This document shows positions 55,451-63,848 of a DNA stretch of 64,000 bases, piece after piece. Both the position numbers and the translations under genes were made by a program. The stretch lies in NCBI GenBank assembly GCA_963920525.1, contig OY986438.1, positions 79,182,677-79,246,676 on the forward strand, in the 5' to 3' direction. Source of the stretch: Dichetophora obliterata (lineage: Eukaryota > Arthropoda > Insecta > Diptera > Sciomyzidae). Numbering within the stretch: position 1 is the stretch's first letter; every line of letters begins with the position of its first letter. The notes below the pieces were generated by a model that was not told the origin of the DNA, searched no databases, and worked only from the letters and a program-made list of their open reading frames with translations.

Positions 55451-57458
55451 TCAGTGGGCGGTGGCGGAGGGTCTCGGTGCCGTCTTTGCGGATGTTCACC
55501 TGGAATTGGCGGTTACCGATGGTGACGAGGAACCGGATCCTTTTGCCTTCTTGTACCCAGTGCTGATGTTGTTCTGCTAATAATTTACTGAAGTAGGGTT
55601 TCAGAGGATCGGTAGCTGGAAGAGGTTGGGTTGACCATCCTGTGGTTGTTTGACGAAGCTCGCCCAGGCTCATGTCGCTGTCCTCACCGATGGCCTCTGC
55701 TGGAGATACTTTCTCTGTCATCTCCCTTAGGAAGAGGGGATCTTGGACTCGGACGTGTGCGTGTTGTGAGGTGCCGGGAGCGCTTGGCTGTCGTCGGGAT
55801 CCGCGTGCTGCTGTATTCAAGCTGATGCGGTTGAGCGCGCGTTTGCATGCGCGTTTGAAGTTTACTTGTCTTTTAAACAAGGTTTCGGCCTGTTGTCCCA
55901 ATGGATGGCTCTTGACAGATTCTGTGGCCTTCTGTGGGACTTGCGGTTGGCCGCTCGAGTAGCTGGCGCTGGCATATTGCCGCGCGCTGTGAATGGGCGC
56001 TTGCTGCTCTGGCAAGCTGCTGACGTGGGCCTCGGTTTCGGGCTTACTTGCTTCTGCTGGCTGCTCTTGCAGACTGACGTAGCCGAATTTGTGGATGACG
56101 CTGGCGCGCGTCGTGGTGCTGTTCGTGGGACCTGGCATAGGTTCACAGCTGAGCTGTGCGAAATCGCTCTCAAATCGTTGCTGCTGTTGTAAACAACGCT
56201 GTTGTGGGGCACAAATCACGCTTTCACGTAACTGGGATGTGCTGGCATGCTGTGGTGGGTCTGGCCATGTAAAGACGATGGGTGAAGAACTGCTGCTCCG
56301 TTTTGTCGACGCTTTGCTGGGACTCTGTATCGATGCTGTTTTGTTTGCGTTGGGCGTGGTGCTGCTGGTGCTAGAGCTAGTAGTGGTTGACGTTGACGAG
56401 CTGCTACTACTGGAGCTGGTGCTGTCGTCAGATGAGCTATCACGTCGGAATCGTCGTGGTGTACGCTGGATTGGTCGCTGTTGTCTTTTCGGAGCCTTGG
56501 CTGGTGCTGGAGGTGTTTTTATGGCTGCGCTGTCGGTTTTCACTGTGCTGATGAATTCAGTCAGGTATAGTGGTGGCAGGCTGGTCCTGACTGATTTTTC
56601 TACCAAGCCAGTTATTAATTCTGCGAGCTCGCGTCGCTTGTTGGCTGCCTCGATGGGTGAGAACCACTCTCTGCCGCCGACTGTTCGTAGGTCTGCTCCA
56701 GGCTCGCGCAAAAATAAGTCTGCGAAGTGAAGTACGAATGGCCCACAGTCTGTTGAATTTAATTGCTGTGGGACCACAACATCGTAGCTTGGCACTGTAG
56801 CCTCGTTCCAAGCTGCAAGGGTAGCATTTGGGTGCGCTGCCTTCCACTCGCTTTGGAGGTATGTGCGCAATATTGGCGCTACATGGCTTCTGGGTGCGTT
56901 GGCAAACGAGTCGAGGATCCATATCCTACCACGTCGCGGTACTGGGCACAACTGGCGTTTCAGGCATATAATCGCCAAGTACCAATGACATCCTTCGTTG
57001 ATGGGCACTACAATGTATGCTTTTTCCAAGAGTCGAATGCGTTTTGTCCAGCGACGCAGTCGGTCGATCTGACTCGGTTCGTAACCGTCACTGGCCACCT
57101 GGCTGAGCTGCGTGAAAAAGTGTGAGCTAAAGATGTGTACGCTCGCTTGTGTGGGACTCGGTTGCTGAAGGTACAACCATTTCAAATAGAATTCGATGAG
57201 GCTATCGTTAAATAGCCTTCCGCACGCAATTCGCTCGTAATCAGAGCGGTAGATAGTGATGCCGCCCTGGCCGGGGGGGTAGATGAGTATGGCCGATTCG
57301 TGGTCTTGAGTTGACGTTCTGCTGACATTGGATTCGCGTGCCGCTGTGGTTAAGCTGTCGCGATTTACCGATGAGGTGCTGGCTATGTCGACCCTTTTGC
57401 ACTGCTCTTCTGCTCTTGCAGGATGGTGTGTACCATTTCCATCATTTGCTCGCTTCAT
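55446..57458 (-). CDS. ORF3: Ulp1/SENP-type (C48) SUMO-protease-like protein, 670 aa
   Basis: Intact frame. Residues about 64-255 form a C48 cysteine protease domain: FNDSLIEFYLKWL (83-95, substrate-binding start of the family), VVPINEGCHWYLAIIC (150-165, catalytic His158), IWILDSF (179-185, Asp183), then QQLNSTDCGPFVLHF (231-245, oxyanion Gln232 and nucleophile Cys238). Order and the Gln-x5-Cys spacing match Ulp1/SENP enzymes, which cut SUMO or related modifiers from proteins; the CHWYLA block recalls SENP6/7. Residues about 330-380 are Ser/Thr-rich and probably disordered. The tail (about 600-670) ends in a compact segment with IRFLVTIGNRQFQVNIRKDG, of unknown role. The Met at 57458 follows a candidate mini-intron. 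It lies where env would be. Being a host gene is unlikely because it ends in the element's polypurine tract. SUMO specificity is inferred. Confidence 0.85.
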   Translation of the reverse strand: MKRANDGNGTHHPARAEEQCKRVDIASTSSVNRDSLTTAARESNVSRTSTQDHESAILIYPPGQGGITIYRSDYERIACGRLFNDSLIEFYLKWLYLQQPSPTQASVHIFSSHFFTQLSQVASDGYEPSQIDRLRRWTKRIRLLEKAYIVVPINEGCHWYLAIICLKRQLCPVPRRGRIWILDSFANAPRSHVAPILRTYLQSEWKAAHPNATLAAWNEATVPSYDVVVPQQLNSTDCGPFVLHFADLFLREPGADLRTVGGREWFSPIEAANKRRELAELITGLVEKSVRTSLPPLYLTEFISTVKTDSAAIKTPPAPAKAPKRQQRPIQRTPRRFRRDSSSDDSTSSSSSSSSTSTTTSSSTSSTTPNANKTASIQSPSKASTKRSSSSSPIVFTWPDPPQHASTSQLRESVICAPQQRCLQQQQRFESDFAQLSCEPMPGPTNSTTTRASVIHKFGYVSLQEQPAEASKPETEAHVSSLPEQQAPIHSARQYASASYSSGQPQVPQKATESVKSHPLGQQAETLFKRQVNFKRACKRALNRISLNTAARGSRRQPSAPGTSQHAHVRVQDPLFLREMTEKVSPAEAIGEDSDMSLGELRQTTTGWSTQPLPATDPLKPYFSKLLAEQHQHWVQEGKRIRFLVTIGNRQFQVNIRKDGTETLRHRPLK

Positions 57459-57475
57459 TTTGCACTTGGATTTTC

Positions 57476-57531
57476 CTGAATAAATCGTTTAAATCGATGT
57501 TATTAGTTGATTTGGAGATTTATAAGTTTAC
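57476..57531 (-). promoter_or_regulatory. Candidate 56-nt intron upstream of the ORF3 start
   Basis: Minus strand: AAAG|GTAAAC donor, CTAATAAC branch-point match (57506-57499), and TTTATTCAG|G acceptor 17 bases before the ATG. The length of 56 nt is typical for fly introns. It could be a true mini-intron in an ORF3 mRNA. Alternatively the acceptor could serve a longer splice from the leader, as env mRNAs are made. No transcript evidence is available from sequence alone. Confidence 0.5.
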
Positions 57532-57534
57532 CTT

Positions 57535-58851
57535 TCAGTTCGCTTGTTGTGTTGTTTTCGAAATAATAATAACGAATGCTTGTTTAAATTTCTAGTGTTG
57601 CAGGTCTGTCCGATTTTCCGATAACAACCAGTGTTGTTATTTTCTGATTAGATTTTCAGGGCTGCGATTTTCAAGTGTTGTGTACACGTAACATCGATGT
57701 CGCACTACTTGGGTCATACGACCACGAAAGGTATCGCTAGGAGAAAGTGAGCATAGTGTTGGGTTGGTAGCTGTAGGGGGGGTTTGAGGTGTTAAGAATA
57801 CATCAAATACGGCGGAATTTTATTCAAATAGAATTTTACACATTCTATCCGACATAAAATATGAATTTTGTCAATTTTATTAATCTCAATCGTGAGAATG
57901 AATAGCATAACCCTGTGTCGTGATGACTTTTAATTCTCAATTATGCCTGTCTTTACCTAAGCTTTTCTAACTTTACGCTTTCTATTCGTTGGTTACGTCT
58001 TATTACGTTGCAGGTTATGTTCTTAATTCGTAATTTTGTCGATTTTCTTGAACTCTTATGCTGTACTACGGGATTGTGAACGTATTTGGTTCCATCTTTT
58101 GGGATTGTACAACCTTCTAACAGTTGTTTTCAGCTGGTGTCGCCACTTTGGTGTCCACTTGAGGTTTTTCGTCTCGCTACTCGGGGTGCAGTTATTGCGC
58201 GGTTGCCGCCGCGGTTTGGCAGTTGTTTTATGGCGGATACGGCCGCCGAGTTGGCTGTATGGCTCTGGTGCTTTTATCGCTGACTCTGGTGATCCTTACT
58301 GCACTACTGGCGCAGCAGTCCTGTTGCTCATACCGTGGTACTCTTGACTGCACGATTTTGTTGCTGTGATCAGGTTCCTAGGGATCTTGTAGCTCTATTA
58401 AGATACTACGGCCGTTGATACACTGCCACTGCCGTTTGACCTATTTTTAATGACGATGGTCGCATCGTATTCGGCTAGATGACTCTGGGGTTGTTGTCGA
58501 TGACTCTGGTGATCCTTACTATCCTGCATGGTATAGTAGTCCTGTTGCTCATACCGTGGTCCTTTGACTGCACGATTCTGTTGCTGTAACCAGGCTCTGG
58601 TGGATCTTGTAGCTCTATTAAGACACTACAGCCGTTGACACACTGCCACTGCCGTTTGACCTATTTTTAATGACGATGGTCGCGTCGTATTTCGACTGGT
58701 ACTTGTCGCTTTCCACAGTTGTTTTAGCGGTTGCCGCCGCGTTTTTGCAGTTGTCCTGCGGATGCCGCCGCGATGATGCAGTTGTTCTTACGGTTGCTGC
58801 CGCCTCTTTGCCCATTTTTTAAAACGACGTTGGCTCGTCGTACTTCGTCTT
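57535..58851 (-). other. Spacer between pol and ORF3, with GC-rich tandem repeats
   Basis: No open frame of note. 58250-58480 and 58490-58720 are two copies of a roughly 230-bp unit (GACTCTGGTGATCCTTACT, CCTGTTGCTCATACCGTGGT, GGATCTTGTAGCTCTATTAAG). Words such as TGGATCTTGTAG/CGGTAGATCTGG and CCTGTTGCTCA also occur in the 54.0-54.5 kb LTR region, so the same family of repeats occurs on both sides of ORF3. The left half (57.6-58.0 kb) is AT-rich. Confidence 0.6.
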
Positions 58852-61800
58852 CTACTTATGACAGTTGGTTTTGCGGTTGCCGCCGCGGTTGGCAGTTGTT
58901 TCTGCGGATGCGGCCGCCTGCTTGACCCCTCCTCCTTGACAGTTGGTTTTGCGGTTGCCGCCGCGGTTGGCAGTTGTTTCTGCGGATGCGGCCGCCTGCT
59001 TGACCCCTCCTCCTTGACAGTTGGTTTTGCGGTTGCCGCCGCGGTTGGCAGTTGTTTCTGCGGATGCGGCCGCCTGCTTGACCCCTCCTCCTTGACAGTT
59101 GGTTTTGCGGTTGCCGCCGCGGTTGGCAGTTGTTTCTGCGGATGCGGCCGCCTGCTTGACCCCTCCTCCTTGACAGTTGGTTTTGCGGTTGCCGCCGCGG
59201 TTGGCAGTTGTTTCTGCGGATGCGGCCGCCTGCTTGACCCCTCCTCCTTGGCACTTGGTTTTGCGGTTGCCGCCGCGGTTGGCAGTTGTTTCTGCGGATG
59301 CGGCCGCCTGCTTGACCCCTCCTCCTTGACAGTTGGTTTTGCGGTTGCCGCCGCGGTTGGCAGTTGTTTCTGCGGATGCGGCCGCCTTCTTCGACTCTCT
59401 TGTCTCCACCTGCAGTTGGTTTAGCGGGTGCCGCCGCGTTTTCACAGTTGTTTCTGCGGATGCTGCCGCCTGTGCAGTTGTTTCTGCGGGTGCTGCCGCC
59501 TCCTCACAGTTGTTAACGCGGTTGTTGCCGCGATTGTGACCTTGTTTAACGACGTTGGTCCCGTCGCGGCTCACTTGGCCCTGTGCAGTTGTTTCCGCGG
59601 ATGCTGCCGCTGTTTGACCTTGTTTAACGACGTTGGTCCCGTCAACGAACTTCTTCAGTTCGCCGACATGAGCTTTTCTTACTTTGGACTCACCTTTCTT
59701 GCGAAGCTGTGCAATCACGGGCGAAATAAATCCGATGACGACGTAAGGGCCTTCATACTTGGGAGCTAATTTCGCAGCGAAGCTGTTTATTGCGCTAGAC
59801 AGCGGATGTTGTTTGACGAGGACCTTCTCGCCTATCCTTGGCTGCCAATCACGCCTACGCAAATTGTAGTGACGTGCCTGGTCGCGCGTAGCTTGACTTA
59901 ATTTGCAGCGCACAAGTTTAAATATTTCTTGCAGTTGTTCTGCACGTGCTGTTGGTGATTGAACTTCTCGGCCGGTGCCCATCGTTTGCTCATCGAAGAG
60001 TGCTCCAGGGAGTCTTGGTTCTTGACCTTGCACTATAAATGCCGGACTGAAGCCAGTGACATCAGACTTGCTGCTGTTCAGTGCCAAGGTGAGCTCTGGT
60101 AGACACTCATCCCACGTCTTATGTTGATTTCGACTGAATTGCGCTATCATTGTTTTGAGCGTCTTGTTGGTTCTCTCAGTCGGGTTTTCCTGCGGTGAAT
60201 ACGGGGCGGTAAACTGCTGCCGGGTACCAATCTCCTGCAGGAACTTCCGAAATGCACGACTGCAAAACTGAGAGCCGTTATCAGTTATGAGTACCTTTGG
60301 GACTCCAAATCGGGCTAATATTCTTTCTCGAAAACCTTTTTTCAAATTATCGCTGGTGGCTTTGCGCATCGGTACCGCTTCGGTCCATTTACTAAATTTG
60401 TCGAATAGTACCAAAATCATGGTGTTACCGTGCTTCGACCTCGGTAATGGCCCAACAAAATCGGCGCACACGACGGACCATGGCTCGTCCGCGATGCGGG
60501 ACAACATTTTCCCTGCCGGAGCCTGCTGGCTTGATTTGTAGCGTTGGCATATCTCGCAGCTTCTCACATATCGGCTGACAGCTCGAAACAGGCCAGGCCA
60601 GTAATAGCGATTGGTTATGCGGCCAATGGTCTTACGAACTCCAAGGTGGCCGGCGCTGGGCTGGTCGTGGTTTTCTGCCATAACTCTCGCTCGCAGGTAT
60701 GTCGGCACGCATAGCTTCCAAGCGGCTGCTTCTTCGTCACCAATCTGGTTAGGTATGTGTCGGTATAGGCTGCCATCTTCTTCCATATAATCAGGAAATT
60801 TTTCAGGATTGTCTCGAACCTCTTGTTTTCGTCGCTCTAGCCAGGGACAATGCTGTGTTTCTGCCGTAACCTCAGTAGTCTTGCACAAGTCCTCCAACGG
60901 TTGTCTTGACAATGCGTCCGCCACCACGTTCAGCTTACCGCGTCTGTACTGGATGTCAAAGCTATATTGCTGCAACTCGAGAGCCCACCGCGCGATGCGG
61001 CCGGACGGACTCTCTATCGAGTTCAGCCATTTCAAAGAAAGATGGTCGGTGATTACTTTGAAGTGGTAGCCTTCCAAATAACAGCGCATTTTCCGGATGC
61101 CCCACACGATGGCCAGGCACTCCTTTTCCGTAGGGCTGTAATTGCGTTCGGCTTGGATGAGGTGACGACTGGCGTAGGCTATTACGCGCTCGGTGCCGTC
61201 AAAATCCTGCGTCAGTACTGCGCCGAGCCCGTAGTCGCTCGCGTCGGTCTGCAGTACGAAGGTTCGGCTAAAATCTGGACAGGCTAAGACAGGCGCCTTG
61301 GTCAATTTTCCTTTTAAGGCTTCGAACGCTTCTTGTTGTTCAGGTCCCCATCGCCAATGCTTGCCTTTCTTCAGCAATTGTGTCATAGGCTGCGAGATAG
61401 TGGCAAAATCGGGTACAAAACGGCGGTACCACGACGCCACACCCAGATATCGACGCAGTTCCCGAAGGCTCGTCGGCGGTGCCAGATTTTTGATGGCCGC
61501 AACCTTATCCGGATCGGTGTGTATTCCGCTTTCGCTTACTACATGTCCAAGGTACTTCGTTTCGGACCTGAAGAACTCGCACTTCTCTATGTTCAGCTTA
61601 AGGTTTGCCGCTCGTAACCGCCTAAACACCTCCTTCAGATTTTGGACATGCTCCTGTTTTGAACCTCCTGTCACAATGATGTCATCAAGATACGCGAAGG
61701 CGAACGGTTCCAATTCGGGGCCGATGACGGTGTCCAATGCTCGCTGGAATGTGGCCGGTGCTGAGTGTAGTCCGAAGGGCATTACGCGCCACTGAAATAA

Positions 61801-62799
61801 ACCTCGTCCTGGGACGGTGAAGGCCGTATACTTTTTGCTATCTGGATGCATTGGAATCTGCCAGTACCCATTCTTCAGGTCAAGGCTGCTTATATATTTG
61901 GCGTTGCGCAGCCTGTCCAAAATGTGGTGTATTCGGGGCAGGGGGTATGCGTCTGGAACCGACTTCGCGTTCAGCTGCCTGTAGTCGATGCATAGCCTCC
62001 ACGAGCCAGTCTTCTTACGCACCAGCACTATGGGCGCGCTGTGTGGGCTGTGGGACGGCTCTATGAAGCCCTTTTCTAGCAGCTCGTCTATCTCCTGGTT
62101 GATGATTCCCTGCATTGCCGGGTTCCTCGGGTAATAACGTTGTTTGAGGGGTCGGTCATCCGTCATGACAATCTTATGTGGCGGCACGTGGGCGGTTCCT
62201 TGTAGAGCGTCGAATTCCTGTAGCTCGGTTTTTAAAAATCCATCCAATGATTCTTCTCGGGGCGCTAGGACATCAGACATCGTTGTACACGCTGGTTCGC
62301 TGGGTACAGGGTTTTTTACAGGCCGTAGCATAATAGTTTGGTTACCCCAGCCAAAAGTGGCTTTGGTCCTTATTAAGAAATCCATCCCAAGTAGGAGGTC
62401 ATCTGTTACTCCAGGCAGGATGAGCAGGTGTAATTTACATTGCCTTGATCCTACTCTTGCTCTCACGCTCAGGGCTTCTTCAACTACCTGCAGAGACCCA
62501 TCGGCCATGCGCACGTTGGTTGTAGTAAATTGTTGATTGTTGGTAGTGCGTAATTTATTTGCTAGCGTGTGGCTGGCAAAGCTGCGTGTGGCTCCTGTGT
62601 CGATGGTGGCCTCTATTTCGTGCTGATCTATTTGCACTCGTACCCAGATTCGCCTGTCATCATGTTGTAGGTGTTTTATTGCTGTCGAGGAGTGTGGCGG
62701 CTGGACCCGTTCTTTCCTCGAACTGGAGCGGGTCCTCTGGCGTTTCCCTGAAACTGTGTTTCGCAACATTCGAAGGTAGCTCGGCCGCGTCGTCCACAT
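58852..62799 (-). CDS. pol: Pol polyprotein of gypsy element B, 1315 aa, intact
   Basis: Order: aspartic protease (IDTGATRSF, Asp67; LLGMDFL 136-142), RT (RLCIDYRQLN 268-277; SLDLKNGYWQIP 305-316; AYLDDIIVTG 369-378, catalytic Asp pair), RNase H (LQTDASDYGLGAVL 516-529; VITDHLSL 582-589), and integrase with a zinc domain (H711, H718, C748, C751) and a DDE triad D780 (VVCADFVGP), D840 (LITDNGSQF) and E875 (NPTERTNK), 34 residues between the last two. All catalytic residues are present. The tail after about residue 1060 is unusual: seven copies of a 26-residue repeat (AAASAETTANRGGNRKTNCQ core). The frame overlaps gag by 124 nt and is shifted -1 relative to it, suggesting frameshifting or internal initiation. 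Products would process the polyprotein, copy the RNA and integrate the cDNA. Confidence 0.95.
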   Translation of the reverse strand: MWTTRPSYLRMLRNTVSGKRQRTRSSSRKERVQPPHSSTAIKHLQHDDRRIWVRVQIDQHEIEATIDTGATRSFASHTLANKLRTTNNQQFTTTNVRMADGSLQVVEEALSVRARVGSRQCKLHLLILPGVTDDLLLGMDFLIRTKATFGWGNQTIMLRPVKNPVPSEPACTTMSDVLAPREESLDGFLKTELQEFDALQGTAHVPPHKIVMTDDRPLKQRYYPRNPAMQGIINQEIDELLEKGFIEPSHSPHSAPIVLVRKKTGSWRLCIDYRQLNAKSVPDAYPLPRIHHILDRLRNAKYISSLDLKNGYWQIPMHPDSKKYTAFTVPGRGLFQWRVMPFGLHSAPATFQRALDTVIGPELEPFAFAYLDDIIVTGGSKQEHVQNLKEVFRRLRAANLKLNIEKCEFFRSETKYLGHVVSESGIHTDPDKVAAIKNLAPPTSLRELRRYLGVASWYRRFVPDFATISQPMTQLLKKGKHWRWGPEQQEAFEALKGKLTKAPVLACPDFSRTFVLQTDASDYGLGAVLTQDFDGTERVIAYASRHLIQAERNYSPTEKECLAIVWGIRKMRCYLEGYHFKVITDHLSLKWLNSIESPSGRIARWALELQQYSFDIQYRRGKLNVVADALSRQPLEDLCKTTEVTAETQHCPWLERRKQEVRDNPEKFPDYMEEDGSLYRHIPNQIGDEEAAAWKLCVPTYLRARVMAENHDQPSAGHLGVRKTIGRITNRYYWPGLFRAVSRYVRSCEICQRYKSSQQAPAGKMLSRIADEPWSVVCADFVGPLPRSKHGNTMILVLFDKFSKWTEAVPMRKATSDNLKKGFRERILARFGVPKVLITDNGSQFCSRAFRKFLQEIGTRQQFTAPYSPQENPTERTNKTLKTMIAQFSRNQHKTWDECLPELTLALNSSKSDVTGFSPAFIVQGQEPRLPGALFDEQTMGTGREVQSPTARAEQLQEIFKLVRCKLSQATRDQARHYNLRRRDWQPRIGEKVLVKQHPLSSAINSFAAKLAPKYEGPYVVIGFISPVIAQLRKKGESKVRKAHVGELKKFVDGTNVVKQGQTAAASAETTAQGQVSRDGTNVVKQGHNRGNNRVNNCEEAAAPAETTAQAAASAETTVKTRRHPLNQLQVETRESKKAAASAETTANRGGNRKTNCQGGGVKQAAASAETTANRGGNRKTKCQGGGVKQAAASAETTANRGGNRKTNCQGGGVKQAAASAETTANRGGNRKTNCQGGGVKQAAASAETTANRGGNRKTNCQGGGVKQAAASAETTANRGGNRKTNCQGGGVKQAAASAETTANRGGNRKTNCHK
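58857..59390 (-). repeat. 78-bp coding tandem repeat, about seven copies, in the pol tail
   Basis: Exactly 78-bp units (26 codons) encode GGGVKQAAASAETTANRGG-NRKTNCQ. Units are almost identical (single-base differences such as CAC for CAG near 59250). The length is a multiple of three, so the frame is kept. Degenerate relatives (AAASAETT/AAAPAETTAQ) continue upstream to about 59.6 kb. Confidence 0.95.
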
Positions 62800-63848
62800 T
62801 CCTTACAGAAGCATATTCGATCGTTTCTACATTCCGTTGGCTGATGGTCCTCTTGACCACATCTGCTGCAGGCTATTCGGACGTTGATAAATTCGGCTAC
62901 TGGTGGTGGTTCCGGTTCCATATGACTATGCCGTTCGTCTGGAATTTGCTCTGGTGCTTTCGCCTTTGCTGTGTTTGGTATGGCAGATCGATACAATTCC
63001 TCCTTGCTTCGCTGAGGGTTCCTACTCGGTCCTTCCGACCCTCGTATGATTTCGTAGTCCTCAGCAAGGGAGAGCAATTCGGTGAAGCTCGAGAAATCGC
63101 GTCGTCGTATGTATAATTGGTACTCCTGTCGACAGTTTCTGAAAACTCGTTCTACCTTTTGTGCTTCGGTCCAGTGAGCATGCCGCATCAGATCGATAAG
63201 GTCCAGGCTATATTCTTTGAACCTCTCCTGCGGCTTCTGTACTCGACTTCGTATTTGGTCCTCTAGGCGCTCAAAGAATCTGGCTGGCAGGAAATAGGTG
63301 AGGAATCTGTGTTTAAAATTTGCCCACGATTCACTGGAGTTTTTATTATTTCGCCACCAAATGAGGGCTCGGTCCTTGAGCAGCTCGGGCATCACCCTAG
63401 GAAAGTGGTCCTTATCCACGCTGTATACACAGGCGAGCTCCTCTAGCCGCTCAACGAATTCCAAGGGGTCTCGGCCCTCCTCGAATCTAACGGGCCACCT
63501 TCGGACCTGGTCCATAATATTGCCGTACGATGATGCCTCGTGAAATCTCCCTCGTCCTGTTGGCACCTCGGGTATCGTGATGCTCACCGGTATGTCCTCT
63601 TGGCCTGGTAGACTGAGCGCAGCTGTGTGTGTTCCCGGTCGTGGCGATGGCGTTCTTCGGTCGCTGTGTTTGCTTTCCAGCTCCACCAACCGCTTTTGTA
63701 ATTGCGGGTTGTCTTCAAGATCGACCACGGCGGCTGCAAATCTCTTGCGTAATTCCTCCACAGTTCCTTCCTCGCTGAGCCCAAACTCGAGGGCGTAAAT
63801 CTGCAAGTCATCCTTCCGAAGGCTGTGTATCCATGAGGTCTTGACCAT
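62676..63848 (-). CDS. gag: Gag of gypsy element B, 390 aa, intact
   Basis: Start Met at 63848 (MVKTSWIHSLRKDDLQIY). Residues 10-45 (LRKDDLQIYALEFGLSEEGT followed by VEELRKRF) resemble a SAP-type helix-loop-helix, a DNA/RNA-binding motif seen in some gypsy Gags. Residues about 115-270 are a retrotransposon capsid domain (DPLEFVERLEELA; LKDRALIWWRNN; ANFKHRFLTYFLP). A zinc knuckle CSRCGQEDHQPTEC (327-340) is followed by an atypical Cys cluster CFCKECGRRG (346-355) and ECCE. It forms the particle and packages RNA. The C-terminus overlaps pol by 124 nt. Confidence 0.93.
   Translation of the reverse strand: MVKTSWIHSLRKDDLQIYALEFGLSEEGTVEELRKRFAAAVVDLEDNPQLQKRLVELESKHSDRRTPSPRPGTHTAALSLPGQEDIPVSITIPEVPTGRGRFHEASSYGNIMDQVRRWPVRFEEGRDPLEFVERLEELACVYSVDKDHFPRVMPELLKDRALIWWRNNKNSSESWANFKHRFLTYFLPARFFERLEDQIRSRVQKPQERFKEYSLDLIDLMRHAHWTEAQKVERVFRNCRQEYQLYIRRRDFSSFTELLSLAEDYEIIRGSEGPSRNPQRSKEELYRSAIPNTAKAKAPEQIPDERHSHMEPEPPPVAEFINVRIACSRCGQEDHQPTECRNDRICFCKECGRRGRATFECCETQFQGNARGPAPVRGKNGSSRHTPRQQ

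Noticed and set aside
56089..56730. 213-codon + strand Leu/Val-rich frame that looks like a membrane protein
   Set aside because: It lies entirely antisense to ORF3, whose catalytic motifs are convincing. The hydrophobic look comes from reading Ser/Thr/Gln-rich codons backwards.
58858..59424. 188-codon + strand frame of Gly/Cys/Leu-rich repeats
   Set aside because: It is the antisense of the 78-bp repeats in pol; repeats of a multiple of three stay open in several frames. Pol is supported by catalytic motifs, this frame by none.
62559..63116. 185-codon + strand frame
   Set aside because: Antisense to the end of gag and start of pol; no family resemblance.
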